A DNA stretch of 64,000 nt from Lachnospiraceae bacterium (GTDB lineage: Bacteria; Bacillota; Clostridia; Lachnospirales; Lachnospiraceae): positions 1-64,000 of the forward strand of contig JAIEFE010000021.1 in NCBI GenBank assembly GCA_029067085.1, read 5' to 3'. Below are positions 9,146-18,099 of this stretch, piece after piece. Under the pieces are notes generated by a model. It saw nothing but the letters and a program-made list of their open reading frames with translations. It had not been told where the DNA came from and ran no database searches. How positions within the stretch are numbered: position 1 is the first letter of the stretch; every line of letters begins with the position of its first letter. Both the position numbers and the translations under genes were made by a program.

Positions 9146-9607
9146 TCAGTCTGCCTCGATTTTTCTCAATAATTCCACAAACACGGAGGAGGCAATGCCC
9201 TCCGCAAGCTCCTTGTCGAGACAGTGTACCTTATATTCGTTATCCTGTAGGGAGACGGTAATGGTGCCGGGTGTCAGTGTAATAGAGTTAGCCAGAAGCA
9301 CCCGAGCAAAAGTGGAACGCAAATCCGTTTGAAAGTGTACGATGGCGGGTTCTAACTCGTACTCCGCCGTGTAGATCAGTCGAAAGACAGCCAGATTCGC
9401 CTTGATGATCTCTGCGACCAGGGTAAAAATATATCGGATCAAAAGAGGGGATTTTTTCAAAAGAAAAAGGTCGTAACGCGGACTATAGTTCAAAAATTTA
9501 CACAAAAAAAGATACATGACGCCTGCGATGACCACGCCGAAGGCCGCAATCTCTGCGGTCAATTGGCCGTTAAAGATAACCCAGATCAAAAAAAACAGTA
9601 CAAACAT
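9146..9607 (-). CDS. mrpE: Mrp antiporter subunit E
   Basis: 153 residues, normal length for MnhE/MrpE. Two N-terminal helices are followed by a cytosolic domain with TFARVLLANSITLTPGTITVSL, the conserved MrpE core. First gene of the operon, with a promoter-like sequence about 75-100 bp upstream (9680-9708). The order E-F-G-D'-B-C-D is that of archaeal mbhA-H. Confidence 0.93.
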   Translation of the reverse strand: MFVLFFLIWVIFNGQLTAEIAAFGVVIAGVMYLFLCKFLNYSPRYDLFLLKKSPLLIRYIFTLVAEIIKANLAVFRLIYTAEYELEPAIVHFQTDLRSTFARVLLANSITLTPGTITVSLQDNEYKVHCLDKELAEGIASSVFVELLRKIEAD

Positions 9608-9679
9608 TCTTTTACCCCGCTCATCTGTAATTTGCCGAAGAGTTTCTTCCTATTATAAAGTAGTTTATACAACGATGCT

Positions 9680-9708
9680 ATTATGGACCTAAAATTAGAA
9701 TGTGTCAA
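9680..9708 (-). promoter_or_regulatory. Promoter of the mrp operon
   Basis: On the minus strand, TTGACA (9703-9708) is separated by 17 bp from CATAAT (9680-9685). Transcription would begin about 65 bp before mrpE. Confidence 0.7.
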
Positions 9709-9719
9709 GAGGGGTTTTT

Positions 9720-9737
9720 GCAGAGAAAAATCTCTGC
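9720..9737. promoter_or_regulatory. Palindrome between divergent promoters
   Basis: GCAGAGA-AAAA-TCTCTGC, a perfect 7-bp inverted repeat located between the mrp promoter and the -35 of the divergent reductase gene. It could be an operator controlling both directions; no regulator is identified. Confidence 0.4.
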
Positions 9738-9766
9738 TTGTGATTGCAAAGAAATTTTTGTAAAAT
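9738..9766 (+). promoter_or_regulatory. Candidate promoter of the PanE-like reductase gene
   Basis: TTGTGA (9738-9743), 17-bp spacer, TAAAAT (9761-9766). The -35 is imperfect. Confidence 0.45.
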
Positions 9767-9869
9767 AGGCTTATAGCTATGGAAACATTGATTAATCGGC
9801 ACTTCCAAAGCTATGCGGAAGAAATGTGCGATCTGGAAACGGATGAACGGATATAGGAGGGTGAAGATT

Positions 9870-10784
9870 ATGAAATATCTTGTGATCGGCGCGGGCGGTA
9901 CGGGCGGCAGCATCGGTGCTTTTATGACGGAGGCGGGTAAGGATGTGACCCTGATCGCGAGGGGCGAGCACCTGAAAAAGATGCAGGAAGAAGGCCTTAA
10001 GATGGAGACTACAAAGAAGGGGAATTACACCGTGCGTCCCATCAAGGCAGCGGATATGGAGCATTACGACGAAAAGCCGGACGTTATCTTTGTGTGTGTG
10101 AAGGGTTATTCTCTGGAGGAGACAATTCCTTTCATCCGGCGCGTGGCAAAAAGTGACACGATCGTCATTCCCATACTCAACATATACGGAACGGGAGGCA
10201 GGATGCAGGAGAAGCTCCCGGAGCTTCTGGTGACGGACGGCTGTATCTACATTGCCGGAGAGATCAAGGATCCGGGGACGATCCTGCTTCGCGGCGATAT
10301 CTTCCGCATTGTGTACGGTGTGCGCAAGGAAGAGGAGATGCGGCCTGCCCTGTTCGAGGTGGCGAAGGACTTAAAGGAGAGCGGTATTGACGGGGTACTG
10401 TCAGAGAATATCAAACGGGACGCATTGCAAAAGTTCGCCTACGTGTCGCCCATGGCGGCCTGCGGCCTTTATTACCATGTCTCTGCGGGGGCCGTGCAGG
10501 AGACCGGGGAGCCCAGGGATACTTTTGTAAAGCTGATGCGAGAGATCGATGCGCTGGCAGTGGCCATGGGTGTGCCTTTTCTGGTGGATATTGTCACCAC
10601 CAACTTACAGATTTTAGACAGCCTGAATCCCGAGGCCAGCACCTCCATGCAGCGGGATATCTATGCGGGCAAGCCCTCCGAGATTGACGGGCTTATCTAT
10701 GAAGTGGTGCGGATGGGGGCGCGGTACGGTGTACCCACGCCCACGTACGAGATGGTGGCGCGGAAGGCGCAGAAAGAACTGTAG
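9870..10784 (+). CDS. Ketopantoate reductase (PanE/ApbA) family protein
   Basis: 304-residue NADPH-dependent 2-dehydropantoate 2-reductase-type protein. An N-terminal Rossmann fold has GAGGTGGSIGAFM (residues 7-19) and the Arg of LIARGEHL that reads the NADPH phosphate. The mid-region VCVKGYSLEET contains the family's conserved Lys. The C-terminal helical domain has AFMTS-equivalent and GVPTPTYE motifs; the latter matches the family signature GxxxPxx. Start at 9870 was chosen over an upstream ATG because GGAGGGTGAAG lies before it. No pan genes are nearby and many ApbA homologues act on other 2-oxoacids, so the substrate is open. Confidence 0.8.
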   Translation: MKYLVIGAGGTGGSIGAFMTEAGKDVTLIARGEHLKKMQEEGLKMETTKKGNYTVRPIKAADMEHYDEKPDVIFVCVKGYSLEETIPFIRRVAKSDTIVIPILNIYGTGGRMQEKLPELLVTDGCIYIAGEIKDPGTILLRGDIFRIVYGVRKEEEMRPALFEVAKDLKESGIDGVLSENIKRDALQKFAYVSPMAACGLYYHVSAGAVQETGEPRDTFVKLMREIDALAVAMGVPFLVDIVTTNLQILDSLNPEASTSMQRDIYAGKPSEIDGLIYEVVRMGARYGVPTPTYEMVARKAQKEL

Positions 10785-10808
10785 TAAATACCTGCGGTAT
10801 TAACTACG

Positions 10809-10830
10809 CGAGATTTGCTTCGCAAACTCG
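10809..10830 (+). other. TTC-loop hairpin after the reductase gene
   Basis: CGAG-a-TTTGC-TTC-GCAAA-CTCG, 25 bp after the stop codon. It has no clear T-run. It resembles the hairpin at 5201-5220 (shared CGAG, TGCTTCGCA and CTCG), so both may belong to one family of short extragenic hairpins. Confidence 0.45.
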
Positions 10831-10847
10831 GATAAAGGGTTATACGC

Positions 10848-11576
10848 TTATGATTCACCCTGCTTCAGCTTCCATACGGAGATGATGCAGCACAACAGGA
10901 TGTAGACGACGCACCCCGACAGGAACTGTCCGACGGCGAGTTCCATCTGCGGGTTGTTGGCGCGCATTCCCATGGCGTAGAGTGAGTAGGGATAGAAGAG
11001 TCCGAGCCCCTTATTGGTGATGAGCAGTCCGCCGATGCTGCCCATCAGAGCGATGCCGATGGGAATGGCGAAGGAGCGGATTGTCATAGAGATCGTAAGC
11101 TGAATGCAGCATACCACGACGCCTCCGAGCGTCCCGCAAAGGAACCATGAGAGGACGGCTTTCGGAACGGGGGTGTTCAATCCGCAGAGCTTTCCGCAGA
11201 CGATATACAGGAAAAAAACCCAGGCATTTCCCAGAATTGTCATGAGGGCGCCCTGAAAAAGCTTGCCGAAATACAGGGCAAAGTGCGATACAGGCGCAGT
11301 CAGAAAGCTGTTCCAGTTGCTGCGTTGATGCTCCAGCCGCCACAGGTAGGAGCAGTAGGTTCCGATCAATGCAGGCATGAAGAGGTAGCAGAGAAACAGA
11401 GAGTGCTGTGACCAGAGACTGAACCATTCACTCTTCAAGAGACCCAGATTCATCCGATAATTGTTTGTGCCAAAGAAGGCGGAGATCAGAGGCAGGCCAA
11501 AGAAGGCCAGCCAGACGGGACTCCGTCTTAATTTGATTCGTTCTGCTTTTACGGTTTTTTGAAGTGCAGACATCAT
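10848..11576 (-). CDS. ABC transporter permease, lantibiotic-immunity (LanG/MutG) type
   Basis: 242-residue integral membrane protein with six hydrophobic segments, organised like the ABC-2 permeases of BcrB/LanE/LanG exporters. The N-terminus AERIKLRRSPVWLAFFGLPLISAFFGTNNY and the cytosolic SYLWRLEHQRSNWNSFLTAPV match the family's layout. It follows a second, related permease and an ATPase on the same strand, giving a LanFEG-like set. Such sets protect against, or export, antimicrobial peptides. No lantibiotic precursor or modification enzyme is in the window, so this is more likely sensing/resistance than self-immunity. The substrate is unknown. Confidence 0.75.
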   Translation of the reverse strand: MMSALQKTVKAERIKLRRSPVWLAFFGLPLISAFFGTNNYRMNLGLLKSEWFSLWSQHSLFLCYLFMPALIGTYCSYLWRLEHQRSNWNSFLTAPVSHFALYFGKLFQGALMTILGNAWVFFLYIVCGKLCGLNTPVPKAVLSWFLCGTLGGVVVCCIQLTISMTIRSFAIPIGIALMGSIGGLLITNKGLGLFYPYSLYAMGMRANNPQMELAVGQFLSGCVVYILLCCIISVWKLKQGES

Positions 11577-11692
11577 ATGAGATTCTCCTTTTTTGTGATT
11601 ATTGAAATTGTAAAAATAATATAACCATAAGTAGACGCTTGAAATGGAGCGAAAGCGAGTCTGCGTTGGTTATGCTATTTGCACAATTATTT

Positions 11693-12445
11693 CTACTCTT
11701 CTCTGTGCGTGAACAGAACCCGCCCCGCAGCATAAAACACTGCGATCCAGACAAAGATGCTGAGCACGGAAGCGATTTCCACAGGCGAGTAGCAGCGGTA
11801 GTAGTAAGTGCTGATCCTGCTTGCTTCATCCCACTCCATCCCGACTATACTGGCATTCAGATTGCCGCCCCAGGGCAGGAAGGAATAGTGTGAGACAAAC
11901 ATGAGAAGCAGCGCGACCATGGAGCCGCCAAGCCCTGCGACCAGCGCGATCATTTGGTTGGCAAAGAGCATGGAGAGCAAAAGCTGCAGCAAAAACAGAC
12001 ACAGATCACAGGCAAGCTTTAGCCCATAGGAGAGGAGATAATAGCGCGGGTCAGGATTGCCCTCATAGCCATGATAGTAGCCGAGCAGAATAAAGAAGGC
12101 GGCCTGGGAGGCCAGCAGAACGGTAATGATGACCAGCCCGCAAAGCGCTTTTGCGTGGTAGAGACTGCCTGCCGGGCGCAGTGTCCTCAGCTGCTTGTAG
12201 GTATTGCCCTTATGCTCAATGTCGGCCAGACGTGAGGCCAGAACCGACAGGATGGTGGGCATCATAAGACCGTCTAAAACCGTCAGGAAGTAGAGCAGAG
12301 ACATCCATCCGCTTGCAAGTTCCCAGTCCTTGGGACTTCGCATACTCCACATCCCCCACAACAGCTGCACGGCGAGCATGGCGAACATACTGAACCAGAC
12401 TTTTCTTCTTTTGATCTTGTAAAATTCCAGTTGTAAGGTCTTCAT
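11693..12445 (-). CDS. ABC transporter permease, lantibiotic-immunity (LanE/MutE) type
   Basis: 250 residues, six hydrophobic segments, N-terminus LQLEFYKIKRRKVWFSMFAMLAV as in BcrB/LanE permeases, with HKGNTYKQLRTLRPA as the cytosolic loop that likely contacts the ATPase. Start codon overlaps the stop of the ATPase gene by 4 bp (ATGA), so the two are translationally coupled. A 116-bp gap separates it from the next permease gene. Confidence 0.78.
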   Translation of the reverse strand: MKTLQLEFYKIKRRKVWFSMFAMLAVQLLWGMWSMRSPKDWELASGWMSLLYFLTVLDGLMMPTILSVLASRLADIEHKGNTYKQLRTLRPAGSLYHAKALCGLVIITVLLASQAAFFILLGYYHGYEGNPDPRYYLLSYGLKLACDLCLFLLQLLLSMLFANQMIALVAGLGGSMVALLLMFVSHYSFLPWGGNLNASIVGMEWDEASRISTYYYRCYSPVEIASVLSIFVWIAVFYAAGRVLFTHREE

Positions 12446-13356
12446 AAGCTGCTCTCCTTTCCCGTCAGAGTTAAGAAGATATCCTCTAAGCTGGTTTCTC
12501 TCTTCTCCATGCGGTAAAGAGAGATATTCTCCTCCAGCAAATGTCTGACAAGCTTTGCGGCCAGAGCGTCCTCCACCATGGGCAGCAGCAGATAGTCTTC
12601 CTCCTGCGTCGTTTCAATACCTTCCTTCCGCAGCAGATCTGCAGCGAGGGATGTGTGGCTGACCCGAAGCGCGAGCTGTTCTTTCGCGTGGGCATGCAGC
12701 GATGCCAGCGTGTCCTGATAAACCAGTTCTCCCTTGCGGATGATGCCAACGTGGTCGGCCATCTGGTCAATCTCGCTCAGCAGATGGGAGGAGACCACCA
12801 CCGTAATGCCGTACTCCGCGGGCAGGCTGCAGATCAATTCCCGCATTTCCTGAATGCCTGCCGGATCAAGGCCGTTTGTGGGTTCATCCAGGATGAGGAG
12901 CTTCGGAAAGCCAAGGAGCGCTGCGGCAAGCCCCAGTCTCTGTTTCATGCCCAGAGAATAGTGGCCGGCAAGCTTATTCTTTGCATCTGTCAGACGTACG
13001 ATCTTTAACACTTCATCCACATCCGACTTCGCGCAGCCCTTTAAGGTCTGGATGATGTGCAGGTTTTCCTGGCCGCTCAAATGCCCGTAGTAGCTGGGAG
13101 ATTCGATCAGGGAGCCCGTGTCCGCGAGAAGGCGAATGCGGTTTTTTTCGTCCATCGGCGAGCCGAAGAGCGTGATCGCGCCCGCAGAGGGCTTTACCAG
13201 TCCCAGAACCATCTTTAATGTGGTAGACTTACCCGCACCGTTTGGACCAAGAAAGCCGTAAACCGCGCCGGAAGGAACCTTCATATTGAGGGTGTTGACG
13301 CTTAAGGCTTTGCCGTAGCGTTTGGTGAGATTGTGGGTTTCGATGAGATTTTGCAT
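12442..13356 (-). CDS. ABC transporter ATP-binding protein (BcrA/LanF type)
   Basis: 304 residues. Walker A is GPNGAGKSTT (about residues 37-46), the signature is YSLGMKQRLGLAAALLG, Walker B is LLILDEPTNGLDPAG, and the H-loop is SSHLLSEI. The C-terminal 85-residue extension is typical of BcrA-like ATPases. The start has an AAGGAGG site. It drives the two permeases that follow; the divergently encoded regulator/kinase pair 270 bp away probably controls it. Confidence 0.87.
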   Translation of the reverse strand: MQNLIETHNLTKRYGKALSVNTLNMKVPSGAVYGFLGPNGAGKSTTLKMVLGLVKPSAGAITLFGSPMDEKNRIRLLADTGSLIESPSYYGHLSGQENLHIIQTLKGCAKSDVDEVLKIVRLTDAKNKLAGHYSLGMKQRLGLAAALLGFPKLLILDEPTNGLDPAGIQEMRELICSLPAEYGITVVVSSHLLSEIDQMADHVGIIRKGELVYQDTLASLHAHAKEQLALRVSHTSLAADLLRKEGIETTQEEDYLLLPMVEDALAAKLVRHLLEENISLYRMEKRETSLEDIFLTLTGKESSL

Positions 13357-13398
13357 GTGAACCTCCTTTTTTGATTGAGTTATTATTTCATATTTCTG

Positions 13399-13491
13399 TG
13401 ATGCAGAAGAATGTAATTTTGCATCAGAAGATACTATGAAGATAATGAATGCGCCTTACAGAAGGATGAAGTCTACCTTACGGTTACCTTA
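13399..13491. promoter_or_regulatory. Candidate regulator-binding sites between ABC operon and response regulator
   Basis: The 272-bp divergent intergenic region holds an inverted repeat TGATGCA/TGCATCA (13399-13405, 13420-13426) and a direct repeat of TACCTTA at 13474-13480 and 13485-13491. The 11-bp spacing of the direct repeat is one helical turn, the usual arrangement of OmpR-family operators. Assigning it to the neighbouring regulator is inference. Confidence 0.45.
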
Positions 13492-13628
13492 AGAATGTGG
13501 CGGGAAGCTTTTCTTGTCAGAGCAGAAAGGATATACTGGTATATAGAATTACTATAAAAAAGGCTGAGGCCTAAGGACGCGGTGATATGAACAGCGCTTC
13601 CTCAGAGAGAAAATAGGAGAAAGACAGC

Positions 13629-14345
13629 ATGAATCTGTATGAGCACAAAATCTTACTGGTGGATGACGAACCTGCCCTGCGCAGGATGGTCGGCGGTTTT
13701 CTGACGAAGGCCGGATTTCGGGAAGTGGTCTTTGCGGGGAGCTGCCTTGAGGCGGAGGATGCCTGCCGAAGGGAAAATCCCAACCTGATTCTTTTGGATG
13801 TGATGCTGCCGGATGGGGATGGATTTGCCCTGTTTGAGAGACTGCATCGGGAGACGGCGGCGTCGGTGATCTTTCTCTCGGCGCGGGATGAGGACGAAAA
13901 TCGTCTGCGTGGATTGGGGCTTGGAGCGGACGATTATATCACAAAGCCCTTTCTGCCCGAGGAGTTGATCCTGCGGGTGACGGCGGTGCTGAGGCGGGTC
14001 TATCGGATCGGACAGGAGACTGAAAAATCCCGAGTGGTTGATCTTGGAGACAGACTGATCGATCTGGGGAGCGGTGTGGTGTGCTGCAACGGTGATAAAG
14101 ATGAGAATGCTGCAGAGGTCACACTTACTGCGAAGGAATATGCCATCATTGAAAAGTTGTCGGAGAACAGAGGGCGGATCGTAACGATAGATGCGCTCTG
14201 CGACGCCGTCTGGCGAGAGGGGAACTATGGCTATGAAAATACTCTGATCGTTCATATCCGCAGACTGCGGGAAAAAATAGAGGAGGACCCCTCGCATCCC
14301 AAACATCTTCTGACGGTGCGGGGACTGGGGTATAAGCTGGTATGA
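13629..14345 (+). CDS. OmpR-family response regulator
   Basis: 238 residues: receiver domain (about 1-120) with acidic pocket D12-D13, phospho-acceptor D57 in LILLDVMLPDGDG and conserved Lys in ITKPF, then a winged-helix DNA-binding domain (about 150-238) ending TVRGLGYKLV. AGGAG precedes the start. It overlaps the kinase gene by 4 bp. Its position opposite the ABC transporter operon suggests that operon is its target. Confidence 0.92.
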   Translation: MNLYEHKILLVDDEPALRRMVGGFLTKAGFREVVFAGSCLEAEDACRRENPNLILLDVMLPDGDGFALFERLHRETAASVIFLSARDEDENRLRGLGLGADDYITKPFLPEELILRVTAVLRRVYRIGQETEKSRVVDLGDRLIDLGSGVVCCNGDKDENAAEVTLTAKEYAIIEKLSENRGRIVTIDALCDAVWREGNYGYENTLIVHIRRLREKIEEDPSHPKHLLTVRGLGYKLV

Positions 14346-15592
14346 AAAAGGAAAAAGTCTTTTATTATCGTTCCGGAAAATTGGCAAGAACATTTCGGTA
14401 CGGCATTTTCATGACGTTGGGGATCACTCTGCTGGTGGGCGTATTGAATCTGGCGATCCTCCTCGTAAGTCTGTCTGTTTATAAGAATAAGAATATCATT
14501 TATATTGGCGGGGGAGAGATCCGAGCGGCGCTTTCCATGACAGAGGAGGGCTATGTACTTGGGGATGAGATGGCACAGAGGCTTGCGGAGGAAAAACAGT
14601 GGGCAATGCTCCTTGACGGCGAAGGAAGCGAACTCTGGAGCTATCGAAAGCCGGCGGAACTTGCGGATTCCTACAGCCGCGCGGATATCGCTCGTATGAC
14701 GCGTTGGTATCTGGATGGCTATCCGGTGTGGCTGCGGGTGTGGGAAGATGAGATCATGGTGGTGGGAATGGAGAAGGACACAGTCTGGAAGTATCCTATA
14801 GAATTTTCTATTCCATGGATCGAGTTTATCAAGCAGGTCGGATTGTATTTTCTCATGCTGAATCTTGTCTGGATCGTGCTGTTGTCGGCATTCTTTACCA
14901 GACGGTTTATGAGGACCAGGGAGCGGGCCAGGATCGAGTGGATCGCGGGAATCTCCCACGATATCCGAACACCTCTGTCCATGGTGATGGGGTATGCCGA
15001 TACTCTGGAGCGGAATGGAGAGCTTTCGGAGGAGGCGAGACAGCAGGCGGCAGTAATCCGAAACCAGAGCGTGGTGATGAAAGAGCTGGTTGAGGACTTA
15101 AATCTTACTTCACAGCTGGAATACTCCATGCAGCCTCTGCGGATGGAGAGGCTGCGCCCTGCGCAGGCGATCAGAAGCGTGGCGGCGGCTTTTTTGAATG
15201 ACGATGCAGAAGGAGGCTTACAGATTGAGGTGGAGATTGGCGGGAAGGCGGAACAGCTCACGATGCGGGCGGACGAGCAGCTTTTGCTGCGCGCTTTTCG
15301 AAACCTGATCTTAAACAGTATCAAACATGGCGGACAGAGCGAGAACGTGGAGATCCAGATCAGGATGTGGGAGGCGCGGCGCCGCTTTTTGATTCGTTTT
15401 GAAGATAACGGTATAGGCTATTCCGAAGAGATCCTGCATCGTCTGCGAAACAGGAAGAAAATGGAAGCCAATCCGAATATCCGCGGGTTGGAAATCGTGA
15501 AGAAGATCGTGCTGGCTCATGGAGGCAGGGTGCGTTTCGGGAACCGCAAGGAAGGCGGAAGCTTTTGCGAAATGTGGTTTTTACGCAGTTAA
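14342..15592 (+). CDS. Sensor histidine kinase
   Basis: 416 residues. TM1 at about 22-45, an extracytoplasmic loop of about 120 residues, TM2 at about 165-188, then the dimerisation domain with phospho-acceptor His206 (GISHDIRTPLSMVMGYADTL) and an ATPase domain with N box (LILNSIKHG) and G1 (FEDNGIGY). The moderate external domain differs from the intramembrane-sensing BceS kinases. Partner of the regulator at 13629. Confidence 0.9.
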   Translation: MKKEKVFYYRSGKLARTFRYGIFMTLGITLLVGVLNLAILLVSLSVYKNKNIIYIGGGEIRAALSMTEEGYVLGDEMAQRLAEEKQWAMLLDGEGSELWSYRKPAELADSYSRADIARMTRWYLDGYPVWLRVWEDEIMVVGMEKDTVWKYPIEFSIPWIEFIKQVGLYFLMLNLVWIVLLSAFFTRRFMRTRERARIEWIAGISHDIRTPLSMVMGYADTLERNGELSEEARQQAAVIRNQSVVMKELVEDLNLTSQLEYSMQPLRMERLRPAQAIRSVAAAFLNDDAEGGLQIEVEIGGKAEQLTMRADEQLLLRAFRNLILNSIKHGGQSENVEIQIRMWEARRRFLIRFEDNGIGYSEEILHRLRNRKKMEANPNIRGLEIVKKIVLAHGGRVRFGNRKEGGSFCEMWFLRS

Positions 15593-15647
15593 GGATTATT
15601 TCATAATTTCTCCTTTATGCTATAAAAAAGCGACAGCGTAAAACCAT

Positions 15648-15673
15648 AAATCGAGAGCGCGGGCACTCGATTT
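15648..15673 (+). other. Hairpin in the leader of the FtsX-type permease gene
   Basis: AAATCGAG (15648-15655) and CTCGATTT (15666-15673) form a perfect 8-bp stem just upstream of the AAAGGAG ribosome site. It may be an operator or a translational control element; it is not followed by a T-run. Confidence 0.4.
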
Positions 15674-15690
15674 GCGAAAGGAGAAACGAA

Positions 15691-18039
15691 ATGTACTTAC
15701 GAATCCTGAAAAAAGATCTGAAACGTAAGAAGACGATGAACGCGATCCTGCTGATCTTTGTGATCCTGGCGGCAACGTTCATCGCAAGCAGCGCGAACAA
15801 TCTGATCACCGTCAACAGCGCGCTGGACAATTTTATTGATAAGTCGGACGGGCCCGATCACTGGTTCTGTTCCACAGACGCCGACGATGTAAAGCGATTT
15901 GAGGCATTTGCAGAGGAGAACGGATACGACTATACGATTTCGCGTCTTATTCAGATTGAACCGAAAAACGTTCTGATCGAGGGCGAAAAATTTGAATACT
16001 CCAACACCGTGTGCCTGTCAACCCTCGGCGGAGCCCGTATTTTTGACAAAAATAACGAGGAGATCACCCGCGTAAACGACGGGGAAGTGTGGGTTGCCAA
16101 CTTTATTTTTACATCAACGGAAAACAACTTTCACGAGGGTGGGAAAATACGGATCAGCCAAAACGGCGTCGAAAAAGAATTCACGGTAAAGGGGTATACA
16201 AAGGATGTTCTCTGCGGATCGGCAATGGTGGGTATGACGCGGTTCCTCGTGAGTGAAAATGATGCGAAACTGTTTGATACCGGGGAAAGCCCTGTTGCCA
16301 GCTCGGTCGAGGTTCACACAGACGATCCGGATTACTTCGACAAATATAACAAGATGGAAATAAGTAACATCATTTCAGTCGATCGCTCGCTGTTTAAAAT
16401 GATGTATCTCATGGATATTTTGATTGCCGCGATTTTGCTGGTGGTGAGCGTTTGTCTGATTCTGATCTCAATGGTCATTCTGCGGTTTATCATACAATTT
16501 ACGATTACGGAAGAGTTTCGCGAGATCGGCGTTATGAAGGCAATCGGTATCCAAAACTATGCCATACGTGGGCTATATATTGTGAAATATTTTGTGATCG
16601 CATTGATCGGCACGATGATCGGCCTTGGGTTAAGCTTCCCGTTCGGTCGAATGATGCTGGAAAATATTTCTCAAAAAATCATTATTTCCGGTGAAGATAA
16701 TTTCCTTGTAAATATCGGCGCAGCGATATTGGCGGGTGTGACGGTCGTATTCTTCAGTTACTTCTGTACGCGTAAAATAAAGAAGTTTTCCCCGATTGAC
16801 GCGATCCGCAGCGGAGAGACAGGCGAGCGGTTTCAGAAAAAGGGGATTCTCCGCCTCGGAAGATCGCATCTGCCGGCCGTGCCGTTTATGGCTTTGAATG
16901 ACATATTCAGCGGAATCAAAAGCTATGTTTCGATGATACTGATTTTTGTCCTCGGGACGCTGCTTGTCATTATCCCGGTAAATACGATCAATACGCTGCG
17001 CTCCGATGGTCTGATCACATTGTTCAATATGACACAAAGCGATCACATTATTTCACAGGAGCTGTTGTTCAATCCAAACGAGGATAATAAAGCAAAGGTG
17101 GAGCGGAAGTTTTACGAGGTGCGTGAGATGTTTTCCGAAAACGGGATAGACGTTGATGTTTTTCAGGAGATCATGTTTCTGGTAAATATCAAAAAGGGCG
17201 ATAAGCGCACAAATTCGCTGGCGTTTCAGGGTATGGGCGGTGTGACGACGGATATGTATACCTATTTGGAAGGGACGCCGCCGCAGAACACGCATGAAGT
17301 TGCGCTGAGTTATCTGACCGCAGGGCAGATTGGCGCTGAGATCGGTGATGATGTGGAGATCAAAGTCGGTGAGGATACAAAAATCTATACGGTCTCAGCA
17401 ATCAATCAAAGTATGAACAACATGGGCGAGAGCGTGCGCTTTCATCAGGACGCAGAGCTTGATTACGATTACGCGGCGGGCAGCTTCGGATTGCAGGTGA
17501 ACTACAAGGACAGTCCGGATAAATCTACCCTTGTCGAGCGAAAGGAGCTGTTAGAAAAGCTCTATTCTGATGCAAATATCTACACGCCCGGCGGCTATAT
17601 CAGCTATATGATAGGCAATATTGCTGACCAGCTCGACAGTCTCAAGGCGCTGATCCTAGGTATCGTTCTCGGAATCAATGCGCTTGTGGCAGTGCTTATG
17701 GTAAAGAGCTTTATCACAAAAGAAAAAAGTGAGATCGCCCTGTTAAAAGCGATCGGTTTCAAGAACAATTCGTTGACGTTGTGGCAGACCATGCGGATCG
17801 GAATCGTGCTGATCGTCTCGGTTCTTGCGGGAGCGATGAGCTCCTTACCCCTCTCCCATCTGATCATCACGCCGATCTTCAGAATGATGGGCGCTTACAG
17901 CATAGAGTACGAAATTCGCGGGGTGGAGGTCTACCTTCTTTATCCGATGTTCGTGCTTGCGGTGACGGCAGCGGCAGCGTTTCTCTCGGCGCAGGGATTG
18001 CGCAGGATCGCGTCGTCGGATATTTCCAACAATGAATAA
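15691..18039 (+). CDS. FtsX-family ABC transporter permease (782 aa)
   Basis: Two FtsX-type repeats are present. The first has an N-terminal helix (about 18-36), an extracellular domain of about 210 residues and three helices (about 235-370, FREIGVMKAIGIQNYAIRGLYIVKYFVIALI). The second repeats the plan from about 400 to the C-terminus (EIALLKAIGFKNNSLTLWQTMRIG). The large extracellular loops recall peptide-sensing/detoxifying permeases. The ATPase gene follows 60 bp downstream, then a regulator/kinase pair, so this is an ABC transporter-two-component module. An AAAGGAG site precedes ATG 15691. Confidence 0.87.
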   Translation: MYLRILKKDLKRKKTMNAILLIFVILAATFIASSANNLITVNSALDNFIDKSDGPDHWFCSTDADDVKRFEAFAEENGYDYTISRLIQIEPKNVLIEGEKFEYSNTVCLSTLGGARIFDKNNEEITRVNDGEVWVANFIFTSTENNFHEGGKIRISQNGVEKEFTVKGYTKDVLCGSAMVGMTRFLVSENDAKLFDTGESPVASSVEVHTDDPDYFDKYNKMEISNIISVDRSLFKMMYLMDILIAAILLVVSVCLILISMVILRFIIQFTITEEFREIGVMKAIGIQNYAIRGLYIVKYFVIALIGTMIGLGLSFPFGRMMLENISQKIIISGEDNFLVNIGAAILAGVTVVFFSYFCTRKIKKFSPIDAIRSGETGERFQKKGILRLGRSHLPAVPFMALNDIFSGIKSYVSMILIFVLGTLLVIIPVNTINTLRSDGLITLFNMTQSDHIISQELLFNPNEDNKAKVERKFYEVREMFSENGIDVDVFQEIMFLVNIKKGDKRTNSLAFQGMGGVTTDMYTYLEGTPPQNTHEVALSYLTAGQIGAEIGDDVEIKVGEDTKIYTVSAINQSMNNMGESVRFHQDAELDYDYAAGSFGLQVNYKDSPDKSTLVERKELLEKLYSDANIYTPGGYISYMIGNIADQLDSLKALILGIVLGINALVAVLMVKSFITKEKSEIALLKAIGFKNNSLTLWQTMRIGIVLIVSVLAGAMSSLPLSHLIITPIFRMMGAYSIEYEIRGVEVYLLYPMFVLAVTAAAAFLSAQGLRRIASSDISNNE

Positions 18040-18099
18040 GGCGCTGAGATGAGTTTCGCAATGATAAAAAATAGATTAAAATGAAAAGGGAGAAAAATC

